Assembly (NCBI RefSeq): GCF_015706575.1
Contig: NW_024037051.1
Span: forward strand, 18,557,153 to 18,621,152
Source of the DNA: Patiria miniata
Lineage: Eukaryota > Echinodermata > Asteroidea > Valvatida > Asterinidae
Direction: 5' to 3'
DNA length: 64,000 nt
Part shown: positions 1-10,581 of the stretch, one piece after another
How positions within the stretch are numbered: the stretch's first letter is position 1
Layout: each line of letters begins with the position of its first letter
Made by a program: the position numbers and the translations under genes
Notes under the pieces: generated by a model
What the model saw: the letters and a program-made list of their open reading frames with translations, nothing else
What the model was told of the DNA's origin: nothing
Databases searched by the model: none

Positions 1-392
1 CTAAATGAAACGGCCAATTCCAGCGGTTACGAAATGAAGCGTATACATGTCCGTGGCACAGCCAATTAACCGTTTCTAATTAATGATTCTGAGAAAATGA
101 TCCAAAATGTGTAGTCTGCAATCTCCTTGACCTTACCCGGTTCATGCACTGAGCTCTTAAATGCTCTTTCACGAACTTAACATAACACTGAAGAAATAAA
201 GTTCATACATGTTTTTAATGAAATGTGAACTCTTGTGTGAATACCAATATTTAATACAATTGCAAGATGAATCCCAGGGTTTGATCGCTCATACCGATCG
301 ACAGGACATTTTAATTGGATAGGGGAGTCAATGGACGGGAGAAGTTTAGTTCATCATGTGTATACTTTCTTACCATTTCTCCCTGTCGGTAG
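1..392. other. Intron of the + strand GLUT gene, no feature seen
   Basis: AT-rich sequence up to the acceptor at 391-392. An open frame entering from 356 is only the intron end reading into the exon. Confidence 0.6.
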
Positions 393-481
393 CCCTGATC
401 AGGTTGAGAGGGGATGACGACGTGGACGATGAGATTACGGAGATGAAAGAAGAGGCTTACAAGGAATCATCAGTGCAAAAA
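393..481 (+). CDS. SLC2A: GLUT gene (+) exon: end of the central intracellular loop
   Basis: Acceptor AG at 391-392, donor GT at 482-483. Encodes [21 protein letters not shown] and the following VQK, matching the loop between TM6 and TM7 of GLUT1 (LRGT..VTHDLQEMKEE). The exon starts after the first base of a codon, the same phase as the equivalent exon of the - strand paralog, and ends on a codon boundary. The open frame runs on into the intron, but similarity ends at the donor. Confidence 0.92.
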
Positions 482-3400
482 GTAAGGGGGATTAGTGCAC
501 GATCCGATTTTGGAAAGGATGTGTCAATACTGTTACTGTGCTTGAATTGCAGTAGCTATAGGAACATGGTAGAACGGAAAAAAATACCTGAAATCATTAT
601 GTCTTTAACTGGTTCCACCAATTTAACAGGATCATCTGAAAAACTCTTGGAATCTTATCAGAATTAATGTAATCTGATCTGGTCCAGTGTATTCTGAACA
701 TGCGAGTTTTAATCAAATCTGGAGTTCGATGTAAATGATCCTTTGAAGAAAATCATTTGCATTTATCCCATGAGTAACCTATACCCAATTATTATCAAAA
801 AGTTTACTTTGATTAAAGATTGTACTAAACACCCCGTGAAATTATTCCATGTGGATATCATTTAGAAGAAAAAAAAAAATAGGGAATTTCCATACCAACG
901 ATCAATTGACTGATTTTTTTGAAAATAAAAAGTGTTTTATGGACGAGACCGTGTTTCGTGATCAAAACGATTGTGCATGGTTTCCACTGTCTTCTTAAAA
1001 AGTGTAACATCCAATGAGCCGAAACTTCAACAGGTTAAGATTTGAACATTTTTCTGTGGAGTTTGAGTATTGTTGTTATTTGAAACGAACAAAATGCATG
1101 CAAAGTAAATGATCCTACATGCCTTTATAAATCATATATCGATGACTTAAGCAATCTTATCTGATCTCATTCCATCTGATTTTAGTCAAGACATAAGTAG
1201 CTTCACTGATATCACTGTAAAAAAAAGTTGGGCAAAATGGGTTGTTAATTCGACCAACGCTGGTTGAATTATCAACTGCCAACAGTCTTGGGCAAATTCT
1301 TCCCGATAGTTTGACAGTTTTTACCCAATTCAACCCAATATGAGATAATTTCATACCAATTCTCGGTAAATGACATTGCCCAACACTGTTTTATCCAACC
1401 CTTTTTTACAGTGATCATATCCAACTCAACCTGAACACTACATGAATGAAGATAATCCCAACTACCCAAAATTGCGTTTGATTGAATAAGCCCAATTAAA
1501 ATGGAATCATACTAATGTTAAACGATCTTTAAAACAAAGTCTGTTCTTGTCCTAGGTGGGCATGTGGGCCGTCGTCACCGCTAGAGATCCTACATGGAAG
1601 ATGCCATTGATTATAAGTGTGGTGCTGCATGCCGCTCAGCAGTTTTCTGGAATCAATGCTGTAAGTTAAACGCCTCCTATCTACTTTCAAGACAAATACT
1701 TCTCTTATCCTCTAATTCTCATATCACAAGGGGAAAAAAACACCAATAATCAGGAAACAAAATTTGTTTGTGCGGCTTTTTATAAGAAGGAATTTTGGCG
1801 TCGGGATGGTGTGTAAACTCAAATTGGGTTCAGTTTTCCCTGTACACCGACGTAGTTATAAAAACTGTATTCTCGGTATGTGGCTTTTAATGAGTTAAAT
1901 TACTCAAGCGACTACTCAAAAGAAAGTGCAGGAGAAAAACCAATAGAAGAACATGATACAACCTGAATTAAACTGAGTTATACAGTGGGCTCTACAAAGA
2001 CGATGCGGCACAAATAAAAGCCACATTCATATATACATGTAGCCCTATCAGTCTAAATAGTCCTGGGTCCGACATGACCCAGATTCCAGTCGGGTTTAAT
2101 TGACCCAGTTTCCAGTCAGATTTGGCCCTGATTCCAGTCTGATTTGCCCCAGTTTTCCAGTCAGGTTTGACCCGGATTCCAGTCAGATTTGACCTGGATT
2201 CCAGTCAGATTTGACCCGGATTCCAGTCAGATTTGACCAGAAATCTGGTCAAAAATTTGACCTGATACTTTACAACGTCAAAATGACATATTTCTTGGCC
2301 AAAAAACACACTTCTGCCAACTGAAGGTTTCCAGGTAAAAAATGACCCCAGGAAATGCCATTTAGCCTGGAAAAGGGTCGTTTTGACCCTCATTATCTCG
2401 TCATCTAACCCAGATTCAGGGTCAAATCTGACCCGAGACTTTTTAGAGTGTACACACCTCGGGTGGGAAGCGATTTGAAACGAATGCAGAGTCTCCAGCT
2501 CAAAATCCGTCACTTAGTCGTGTCATTTTTCCAAATACATGTACTTTCAAACCTTTTTTTTTTACACGATCCTTCAGGTGATGTTCTATGCAACCTACAT
2601 CTTCAAACAAACAGGCATGTCAGATGAAGAGGTTTCTTATGCAACTGTTGGATTGGGCGGTGTCAATGTTTTCATGACTATTGTCGCGGTGAGTGACACT
2701 GGTTCTTTGGGGGACACCTTAGGGTGTGGAAAGGCGTGACATTTGTCCCATTCTGGAACACAAATAAACCCTGGGTCCAGTTTTGGGTTCAGATTTCTGC
2801 TTGGCATTCATGTTGCTTATAGTTCTATTATGCATCCAATGGTTCTGGCATGGTTCCAATTACTTCGGTTGTGGGTCCAGGTTCTCTGTTTGTCCCAAGT
2901 TTCAAGTCAATACTCTTTATGAAGTAATACATGTTAAAGTTCTTGTTATTTTCATAGTTCTGATGGACCCTAGATCCGACCACTGTTCCTATTCTTGATT
3001 AAATCACAGTTATAACGGTCCGTATTAGTTGAATATGAGAAAATATATGACTGCTTTGCTGAAAAAAACTCAGTTAAACTGGTTCTTTGGGAAAGAGCCT
3101 AGTGGGATGCAAATTATGTATATATATATGGAGCATTTTCTTTCCAGGTAAGGAAAAAACCTCCAACATTGGGTACGGTTAGGTTTGGTTTCTGCTTGTC
3201 ATATGAGATCTTGGCTCATAATCCAATTTTAGATTGCCATAGTTGGTTCTGACAAACTTCCTATCCCGGGTTCAGATACTCACTTTAACTTCAGTTTTAA
3301 GTTTGTTTCCTTAACAAAGAAATAAATGCTTAAGTTGTAATTGTTTGGTTCCATTTGGTTCTTAATTCCAGCTACAGTTCTTATTCTTGTTTAAGTCACA

Positions 3401-6400
3401 GAAAGTAATTATGGTTTAAGGATGCATGAAAGTATTCAACAAGTTATAATGACAGATTAAACATTCCCGTTGACTTTTTCAGTTTCATTTATCCATGTCA
3501 TTGTAGGTCTTTGTCGTTGAGCGTATAGGACGCCGTAAGCTCCTGCTATTCCCCTTCGGCATAATGGCCATTGCCACAGCATTGCTAACTGTGTCCCTCA
3601 ACCTGCAGGTAAGTAGGTTGTGCATCTGCAACCACTGCAATCCATGAGCTCTTCTTTATGGGAGCTAGGTTCGGAAGAGAGCCACAAAGAAGCTCACAGT
3701 GCACATGTAAACAAAGCATGATATCAATGTCTCAAGTCTTTTTGTCTTAAAAAAAGTTGTGTCCTTCTGCAAAATGCTTCTAAGAGAAAGAAAAACATCC
3801 CAAAGCCTACTTGTCTGAGTCTCAAACCAGTGGCATTTGCACGATAATGTTATGCTTGCCAAGATCAGTTGGGCTATGCGAATCTAAAAAGGTAGTGGCT
3901 TACCATAAATTTTGCTAATGGACTAAAACATGCAATGAAACGCACAGCAGTGCTCAAGTCAATGCGTTTTTGGAAGTTTGCACAATGGAACGCTTAATAA
4001 TACATCCCCTCGGAAAGACAGTTCTACTGTACTACTTGAAGCATTCAATATAACTGTGCACTCGCCAAGATTTTACGCCTTACGGCTGACGAGTGACCAA
4101 CGTTGGGTGCTTTATTAGTAAAATGGACGTTTCCTGTTCATTACATGTGTGATCTATAACATCTGACAAAGCTAGAGAAATAATTACATGTATTACAAAA
4201 TATAGCTCTTTGCTGTTCAAAACTTTGGTGGAAATGTACTTTTACAAAATATGATTGTCTTACTTGTTAAAACAACTTTGCCAATTGTTTGCATCTCCAG
4301 ACTTTTAAATTCAATTATGTCATTTCACATGTAAAAGCAATCTTTTTTCCCCAAAATATTACTAAATTACATTAGTACAAGGTGGAATACATGTACATCA
4401 ATACCGAGTTTGTAGAATTATCATAATTCCCTACCTCCTTTGAAAACATACAGCTAACGTAGTGCTTAGAGGAGGTCTAGGGCCAACTGGAATAATTGTT
4501 TCATTGAACACTTCTGCTACCTTAGTGCTTTTTCACACTAGACAAATCTCGGGGTTGACGCAGGGTTGAAACATGCAGTGTTTCACACAACTGTGCACCA
4601 ACCCTGCATCAACCCTGAGATTGATTTCACCCTGGGTTGAACTCAACCCTGCTCCAGACCAGGGTTGAGATTTCTCAACCCGGGTTGAAACTCCGCCAGG
4701 GTTCAAAACAGTAGCAATAAGCTTGATTTGCATGAAGCAAAAATACACAAAATTCAACCCGGGGCGGCACTGGGTTCGTTCACCCGGGGTTGAGTTCAAC
4801 CTGGGTTGAGAGGCTGTAGAGTGATAAGGCCTTTATACTTTCAAACTGCAAAACTACAAAACATTGGAAACAGAATTGAGGATTGAATACCATCACACAG
4901 AATGCTACCTAAAGCTGAGAATGCTACAGTATTGTCCACTATCTCCTACAGTCTAAACACCAAAAGCTTTGCAAAAAGGCAGTGTACAGATTTGCATGGG
5001 AAACAAGCCTTGTGTGAAACCTTTCATCTGACATTAGTGAGAAAGCAGAGATTACTATCTCAACACTCAAGTATTTTGTTGACAGTTGGTCAAACGATAT
5101 CAGCAATGTTGTTCAAACTGCAACTAGCCCTCCTTCACTTAAAATACTTAAGCATTGTAATTAACAATTTTAAGTGAACAATTAAGTTACAGTAAATGCC
5201 ATACATGTTGATGGAGTTTTTCAATGTTCATTATTTGTGGGTTTTTCCTTTTTGAAAAATTGCATCATTAAAACCCCATATATACATGAAGTCTGCATGT
5301 AATACTACAAACAGGTATGCAACTTGAAAGGAAGAAAAAAACGAGGAAACTCCAATCTTTACAAGACTTTGTATGGTGATTTTCAATTTTGAATGGTTAA
5401 GTTTTCAATTTTTAAGTGTTAAGTGAAAAACGAGGAAATCAGCTGATCTGAGGAAAAGTTGCATGCCTGTACAAAAATATTTCAGAAAATGTACTTTCAG
5501 GTTGCTATACTCATAAAGCATGTGTATACAAAGTATAGACATCTTTTTTTTTAAGTCCAAATGTAAAAAAGTAGAGTCTTTTTATAATCATTAAACCTGT
5601 TTTATTTAATACATAAAACTCATTTACCCATGAAAAACAAAATATGTAATACATAATCTTACAAATGAACACAACAAGCAGTGGTTTTTTGCACTGTCGT
5701 ACGGAAGTTTTGAATGAGCTGTTCACCTGGTGTTTTAATTACTCCTGTTTATGATTGATAAGCACGTACAGGGTACCAGACTATGGACTCTATGCATAAG
5801 TGACCTCTCAATGGTTACAAAGGGAACGTTGGGAGGGACCTCTTGGTGGGATTCTTGACCGCACTGCTGACAGCCCCTGACGCTTAGGCAGTTGCGCACA
5901 CACAATTCGAACAAAAGACACAACTCCCGAGGACTGAAAAGATCTGCTGTTCTCCCTTTGTCTGTCGGTCCTCTGGGTGTATGTACCGTAGCGTACGCCC
6001 ACTCTTGTAATACATGCATCTCGAGGACAGACACACAAAGAGGGACCAACAGATTTGTTGTTGTCCTCGGGAGTTCATCTTTCCTTGAAAACCGTCCTCG
6101 AAATGAAAGTGTGTGTGCTTAGTCTATGGGAAAGGGAAAGACAATGCTGAATTGTCCTCGGACTTGATGGCAACATTTGACTGTGCTCGCAAGCATGCAT
6201 CCCTCCCACTTGAGTTCTTGTGAATAGCGAGTGTTTATGCATGGAGGCCAAAGGAGGGAAAAAGGCTTGGTTGAATCGGTTTTGTGGCTATATTTGCAGT
6301 CCTTACATGAATTGACACACTGCAGTGAATATCTGTAGCTGTAGGTAATAATAATAATAACCTGATTTACAGAGTGTTAAATTGCCTAGGGATACAATAG

Positions 6401-8654
6401 GCGCTAAACAAAGAATGAAAACAGGGAAAGAAGACAAGAAAAGAGGACAACCAGCTATTCACTGCACATACATGTACAAAAACCAGTTCTGAACACAGGA
6501 AACACAGAGTGACTAAAATATATGTACATGTGTACTTAATTGTAGCAATACTTCTGGTAGCAGCAAAACCAATTTACTGATCACAGGTCAAAGGTCATCT
6601 GATTTGAGTGCGCTGTACTTGATGCCATCAGAGCCGTTTACATTTCCGTCAGGACTGCCATCCAAGTTCTAAAAACATGATCAAGAACAAAACAATGGCA
6701 TGAGCATGTAGGTTGTGATTTTTATCTTTTTAAACTCAGATCCAATTGCATTTTTTTTTTCTTGAATAGAGTTCCTTTGACTGGATGCGCTGGCTTAGTC
6801 TGGTGTTCATCTTCATGTACATCATTAACTTTGCCATCGGACCTGGTAAGTTACAACTTGCTAACACATGGGTAATACATGTATATCGGAAGTTTCCTGT
6901 AGACCATTCTTTCGTGTTTTTTTGTAAACATTGAGCACCATTTTGTATGGGCTGTCACAAGGGTACAAATTTAAAACCGGTTGGCAATAAGATTTTGCCA
7001 AAAATTGCATATAAACAGCCTCGTTATGTAAGAAACGGATATTTTTTTTACGGAGACTGCTCTATGTTCCGACACCCCAATGTTTCGACACCACTATGTT
7101 CCGACAACCCGCACATAAGATGTGTTACTCTCGGTTAGGGTTAGGGTTAGGAATAGGACTATGTGCAGTCGAAACATAGGGGTGTCGAAACATAGGGGTG
7201 TTGGAACATAGAGGTGTAACCTTTTTTATTAGGTCTTTGGTAACTTTAGTTTAATTTGTATTTTCAATAATCCAATGATATGTTAAGAAACATAAATATC
7301 TGTTAGCAATTTTTGTGATGTTGAACTTTATAGCTTGCCAAGCCCTGGTTGGCATAAAGTACCAATAACGGATTGAGCAATGTAAGGTCTATTGGCCTGA
7401 CTGCGTATTCCTGAATACAATGTATGTACGAGTTGAGGTTCGGACATGGAATGTGTAACCTCACGCTTGGCTACAACCCTCCAAGTCTAAAAACAAATTG
7501 GATGTGTTATTTGTAAAGACAAGCCTGATCAAGCGTATGTGAGGTTCATATGTAATGTTATAATTTGTAACCTCCAACATTGTGTTTTTGTAAGGCTCTA
7601 ATGTGATGTTCTGTTAGTAGCCACTAGCATGTACCAGTACAGGTTTTAATAAGAGATGTTGGGACTGTGTTTCTTTATGTGTTTGGCTGAATGTCGTTGT
7701 TCGTGACATCAATGACAAGCGGCACGTGGGAAAAAAATTAAATGCCATGCTGTGTGACCACCTGTATGTATGAGGGTTCACATGTTTCTTCTCAATGAGG
7801 TGCACCTAATGAGGTGCACCTCATACAAATGAGGATCACATGTGAGGTGCTGCTGTGATTTTCTGTTTCTACCCTCAAGCCTGTCAGTAAATTAATTTGC
7901 GGCGAGGTTCAAATGTCCTTTTTGTTGATGACCTCAATCTTGCTCCCCCCCCCCACAGGACCTATCCCTTTTGTGATTGTTCCCGAGCTGTGGGCCCAGG
8001 GGCCTCGCCCTGCTGCCATGTCCCTCTCTGTCCAAGTCAACTGGTGGTGCAACTTCATCGTTGGTCTCTCCTTCCCGTTTATTCAGGTAAAATACTTGTG
8101 CATGGAAGTCCATAGACACAGAGTCTTTCTACTGTTAGTTCAAATCCAGGAAAAAAGGGTTGTAGTATTTGTGTCCATGAGCAACACACTTTGTTAGAGC
8201 AGAATTTTAATGGACTTAATTTTTGACAGCACCATGCTTCCAGGCAACAAAATATTCTGGAATTTGAGGAATATGGCATTTCTGTCCTTGAGCATATTTT
8301 CTACAATTCTCTCTCCTTCAGCCTGAAACTGTACATTCCGAGCAAAGTGTTTCAAAATAAAATAACTAAGGATTCTAAGGATGTTCAAACTTGTAAGTTG
8401 ACAGGTTTTCTCTCCAGAAGTAGAGTGAACATACTGGATTATCACTATGTATCTGTCATGCTTCTCTGCCACTGCAGGAGGGTATCGGGGCCTACACCTT
8501 CTTGGTCTTCATGGGATTCCTCATTGTCAGCACCATCTTCATCTTCTTCTTCATCCCTGAGACCAGGAACAGGACCTTCGAGGACATCTCCTCCAGTTTT
8601 GGAAAGAAGAAGGAGGTGAACCAGAATGAGTACGAGCTTCAAGACCAGCGTTAG
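393..8654 (+). CDS. SLC2A: GLUT-family (SLC2A class I) sugar transporter, C-terminal half, 7 exons
   Basis: Coding exons are 393-481, 1556-1660, 2578-2688, 3507-3608, 6770-6845, 7959-8086 and 8478-8654 (stop TAG). All introns are GT-AG and the frame is continuous (788 bp). The product is the end of the central cytoplasmic loop plus transmembrane helices 7-12 of a facilitative hexose transporter of the plasma membrane. Visible family signatures are QQFSGINA (TM7), ERIGRR (the RxGRR motif), GPGPIPF before TM10, [11 protein letters not shown], and [11 protein letters not shown] at the start of the C-terminal tail. The TM7 triplet QLS of glucose-selective GLUT1/3/4 is HAA here, and FPFIQEGIG resembles GLUT5, so the gene is GLUT2/5-like within class I. 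The N-terminal exons lie left of the window. The family assignment is firm; substrate is inferred only. Confidence 0.95.
741..1126 (-). repeat. Decayed family-C inverted-repeat element
   Basis: Similar over its length, in reverse orientation, to 17494-17875: CACCCCGTGAAATTATT, a central ATCAATTGACTGATT, GTGTTTCGTGATCAAAA, and a right end with AAATGATCC and TGCCTTTA. It lies in the intron 482-1555. Confidence 0.6.
1213..1413. mobile_element. Short inverted-repeat element, CACTGTAAAAAA termini
   Basis: The left end CACTGTAAAAAAAAGTTGGG pairs with the right end CCAACCCTTTTTTACAGTG. It is 201 bp and non-coding, a MITE-like insertion in an intron. No clear target duplication. Confidence 0.55.
1556..1660 (+). 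CDS. SLC2A: GLUT gene (+) exon: TM7 start
   Basis: 35 codons between TCCTAG and GTAAGT, encoding [14 protein letters not shown] and the TM7 stretch up to QQFSGINA. The Asn of GINA (N288 in human GLUT1) is retained. The - strand paralog has this exon fused to the preceding one (188 bp), so the intron at 482-1555 is specific to this gene. Confidence 0.95.
2050..2452. repeat. Inverted-repeat element with a 22-bp minisatellite core
   Basis: Units of GATTCCAGTCAGATTTGACC recur at a 22-bp period around 2095-2240. The left end AGTCTAAATAGTCCTGGGTC pairs imperfectly with the right end GACCCGAGACTTTTTAGAGT. The protein-like frame across it is an artefact of the repeat. Confidence 0.5.
2578..2688 (+). 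CDS. SLC2A: GLUT gene (+) exon: TM7-TM8
   Basis: 37 codons between CCTTCAG and GTGAGT. Encodes [13 protein letters not shown], then [17 protein letters not shown]; the Asn of GGVN aligns with GLUT1 N317 in TM8. Same length and phase as exon 25064-25174 of the paralog. Confidence 0.95.
3507..3608 (+). CDS. SLC2A: GLUT gene (+) exon: RxGRR motif and TM9
   Basis: 34 codons between TTGTAG and GTAAGT. Encodes [15 protein letters not shown] followed by a hydrophobic TM9. The E-R-x-G-R-R signature after TM8 is diagnostic of sugar porters. Same length and phase as 23614-23715 in the paralog. Confidence 0.95.
4526..4820. repeat. CAACCCTG/CAGGGTTG-rich palindromic patch
   Basis: At least ten short words CAACCC or GGGTTG occur in both orientations between TTTTTCACACTAGAC and AGAGTGATAAGGC. 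It is possibly a small fold-back insertion; boundaries are not certain. Confidence 0.4.
5920..6180 (-). repeat. GAGGACAATGCTTTG-type interspersed repeat
   Basis: Shares CCGAGGACTGAAAAGATC, CTCCCTTTGTCTGTC and the CTTAGTCTATGG block with 44287-44480, and partly with 43137-43215. Frames across it on both strands are not genes. Confidence 0.5.
6770..6845 (+). CDS. SLC2A: GLUT gene (+) exon: TM10 up to GPG
   Basis: 76 bp between GAATAG and GTAAGT, encoding [13 protein letters not shown] to FAIGPG with one leftover base. Same length and phase as 23045-23120 in the paralog. Ala stands where GLUT1 has E380. Confidence 0.95.
7060..7213. repeat. Fold-back element with GTTAGG core, copy 1
   Basis: CTCTATGTTCCGACACCCC and a second unit at the left mirror GGGGTGTTGGAACATAGAG at the right. 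The centre holds three GTTAGG units. A second copy is at 10459-10581. Confidence 0.6.
7959..8086 (+). CDS. SLC2A: GLUT gene (+) exon: TM10-TM11
   Basis: 128 bp between CCCACAG and GTAAAA. Completes GPGPIPF, then [24 protein letters not shown] and FPFIQ. Phe replaces the TM10 tryptophan (W388 in GLUT1); the Asn-Trp pair of VNW (N411-W412 in GLUT1) is kept. Confidence 0.95.
8478..8654 (+). CDS. SLC2A: GLUT gene (+) last coding exon: TM12 and tail
   Basis: 58 codons plus TAG after ACTGCAG. Encodes [16 protein letters not shown]12, the [11 protein letters not shown] signature and a charged cytoplasmic tail ending ELQDQR. This is shorter than most vertebrate GLUT tails. Confidence 0.95.
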   Translation, partial: EGIGAYTFLVFMGFLIVSTIFIFFFIPETRNRTFEDISSSFGKKKEVNQNEYELQDQR

Positions 8655-8915
8655 ACAGCGAAGGGCATCTCAAAAGCACAGAGTATTTTTATCATTGTTG
8701 TCTGGGTCCCATTTCATAGCGTCTTAAACAATTTGCATCAGTTTGCACAAGTTTCAACCGAGAACCAGTCAAAAGATATGTCCATCACATGACTTTTTGG
8801 CTGGTTACCTGTTTGCTTGGTAAATATTTCCCATCATTAAATTGGCAAGCTCAGCAAATTGGATTGCCAAACAGCTTTGTGTACAGAAATGTATTAAAGT
8901 GTCTCATGATTGTGA

Positions 8916-8921
8916 AATAAA
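8916..8921 (+). terminator. Candidate polyadenylation signal of the + strand GLUT gene
   Basis: AATAAA lies 262 bases after the stop codon and is the first canonical hexamer I noticed downstream. It fits a normal 3' UTR, but the cleavage site cannot be confirmed from sequence. Confidence 0.45.
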
Positions 8922-9437
8922 TTGGCATGTGCAGTTAAACCTATGACAGCGCAGGGTGGGCTGCAAAGTGTTTGGGAGATCACCAACTGTTGAAATAATC
9001 AAAGAAATTTGTCAAGCAATTGTGCAGCTAAAGTGTTGCACTCAGCGCCTTCTCATCATGGAACCCAATGCCAATGACACAGTGGGTTCCAAAACAGAGA
9101 TCATTAACCCTTTTGGTGTGAACATGAAGAGCAACTCCTTGTGATCGGACATACGACTCAAGTCAGGAATTCTAATTTAATCACAAGTAACAGAATGAAT
9201 ACAGAGATTATGATAATCCAATTTAATGTTTTTACAAGACGCACATGTGCCGCTCACGCGGTCGTCCTGAAGTCCGCTGTTCCAACCAACCTTTAGTCAC
9301 TGTAGTGCCTGAAACCGCCCTGCCTATTACTCATTTGTAGCACCCCAAACTGCCTGAGCACACTCTTAAGTTTTAAAATTAAAATCTGTTGTTTTCTTGA
9401 TAATACCATTACATTTTGTGTATTTTTACCACCTTAA

Positions 9438-9925
9438 AGGGAATATACATGATTGGCTTTTGCTGTAATTTTCATAAATGAACCCATTTGTTAGACTGAC
9501 ATGTTTGAAGGTTTGTGTTCGAAAATGCTGGGGAAAAAACAAGGAAAACAAAACTGTTCAAGTTGTCTGGTTCCCTGACTCCACTAAATATAAAATGGAT
9601 CAATTTACAGATGCCGGAAACTTGTAAGGTAATGGAACCAGTCTAGCCGGCCTGCACCCGTTCATGAACATGTAACCAATAGCAAACAAAATTTGGACTG
9701 AAAGAAAAATGGTTAATTTGGAGCAGTAGTTGAAAAATAGTAAAGTTTTTCCAACGGTGGTTGGCCGACCTTTACAAAAATACCATTTTCTTGAAAATGA
9801 CTTCAAACCAGGTGCCATAATTTTACAGGATGCATTAGACTGTCATTTACCAACATCCTAGTAAGGTATTTCGTAAAAACTAGGTAGTTTTATTTTTCGA
9901 TGTTTGCAAATGTTGTATATTCCCT
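9438..9925. mobile_element. TTAA family A, copy 1
   Basis: The termini AGGGAATATACA and TATATTCCCT are preceded by TTAA and followed by TTGA. The interior has the family's GGTTCCCTGACTCCACT and GGGAACCAGTCTAG inverted blocks and half of the central TTCCAACGGTGGTTGGCC palindrome. 488 bp. Confidence 0.75.
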
Positions 9926-10109
9926 TTGAGGCGCAAGAGATTAATGCTGCCTCTATCAGAATGTTAACCCATGCTGAATGCTTTTAAAATGTATTTCCTT
10001 GGTGCTGATTTTTTATTAATCAAAGTGTGAAGGTGAATAGTTCTGCTGTGTGAAGTAAGGGTGCTTAATTGTTTCGAAGCGGAAACATTTTTCTAAAATA
10101 AATTTTAAA

Positions 10110-10280
10110 AGTAAAGTTTTATAAGCATCTGGTGTATTTTTAATGAAGCTCTTTTTCTTCCTCTATACCAAAGAAAACTTTTTAGCTCTTCTCAAGTAAA
10201 GTTTTATAAGCATCTGGTGTATTTTCAATGAAGCACTTTTTCTTCCTCTATACCGAAGAAAACTTTTTAGCTCTTCTCAA
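10110..10280. repeat. Tandem duplication, 85-bp unit, two copies
   Basis: AGTAAAGTTTTATAAGCATC starts both units, at about 10110 and 10195. The copies differ at only a few bases. Confidence 0.85.
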
Positions 10281-10458
10281 GATCCTCACAAGTATATCAA
10301 ATGAACTGAGACAAATCACTGTTGATCTCCTATAGCTCGGACCTTGTATGTGATTTGACTTGTGATTTACTTGTGAGGACTTGGCTTCAGCTCTGGGCCT
10401 ATTTTCATGGTTCCGATACACAGAATTCTGCGCTTACAATCACCCTTCTGGGTGACTG

Positions 10459-10581
10459 CTCTATGTTCCAACACCCCTATGTTCTGATAACCCGCACATA
10501 AGATTGAGTTACTCCCGGTTAGGGTAAGGGTCAGGGTCAGGTTTAGGGATAGGAATAGGAGCAGTCGGAACATAGGGGTGT
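10459..10581. repeat. Fold-back element with GTTAGG-like core, copy 2
   Basis: CTCTATGTTCCAACACCCC at the left mirrors GGAACATAGGGGTGT at the right, with CCCGCACATAAGAT and degenerate GTTAGGG/GTCAGG words inside, as at 7060-7213. Confidence 0.6.

Larger units (their letters stand above)
3609..6769. other. 3.2-kb intron of the + strand GLUT gene
   Basis: No exon was found. It holds a CAACCC/GGGTTG-rich patch (4526-4820) and a GAGGAC-type repeat (5920-6180); the rest is unstructured AT-rich sequence. Confidence 0.6.

Noticed and set aside
356..392. Start codon at 356 for the first GLUT exon
   Set aside because: The ATG lies in the intron before the acceptor at 391-392; similarity to GLUT begins only at the exon.
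5735..6122. Four overlapping frames of 64-104 residues
   Set aside because: They lie in a repeat also found at 44287-44480 and overlap on both strands. No protein family resemblance.
7131..7160. Interstitial telomere
   Set aside because: Only about three GTTAGG units, and they form the core of a two-copy fold-back element.
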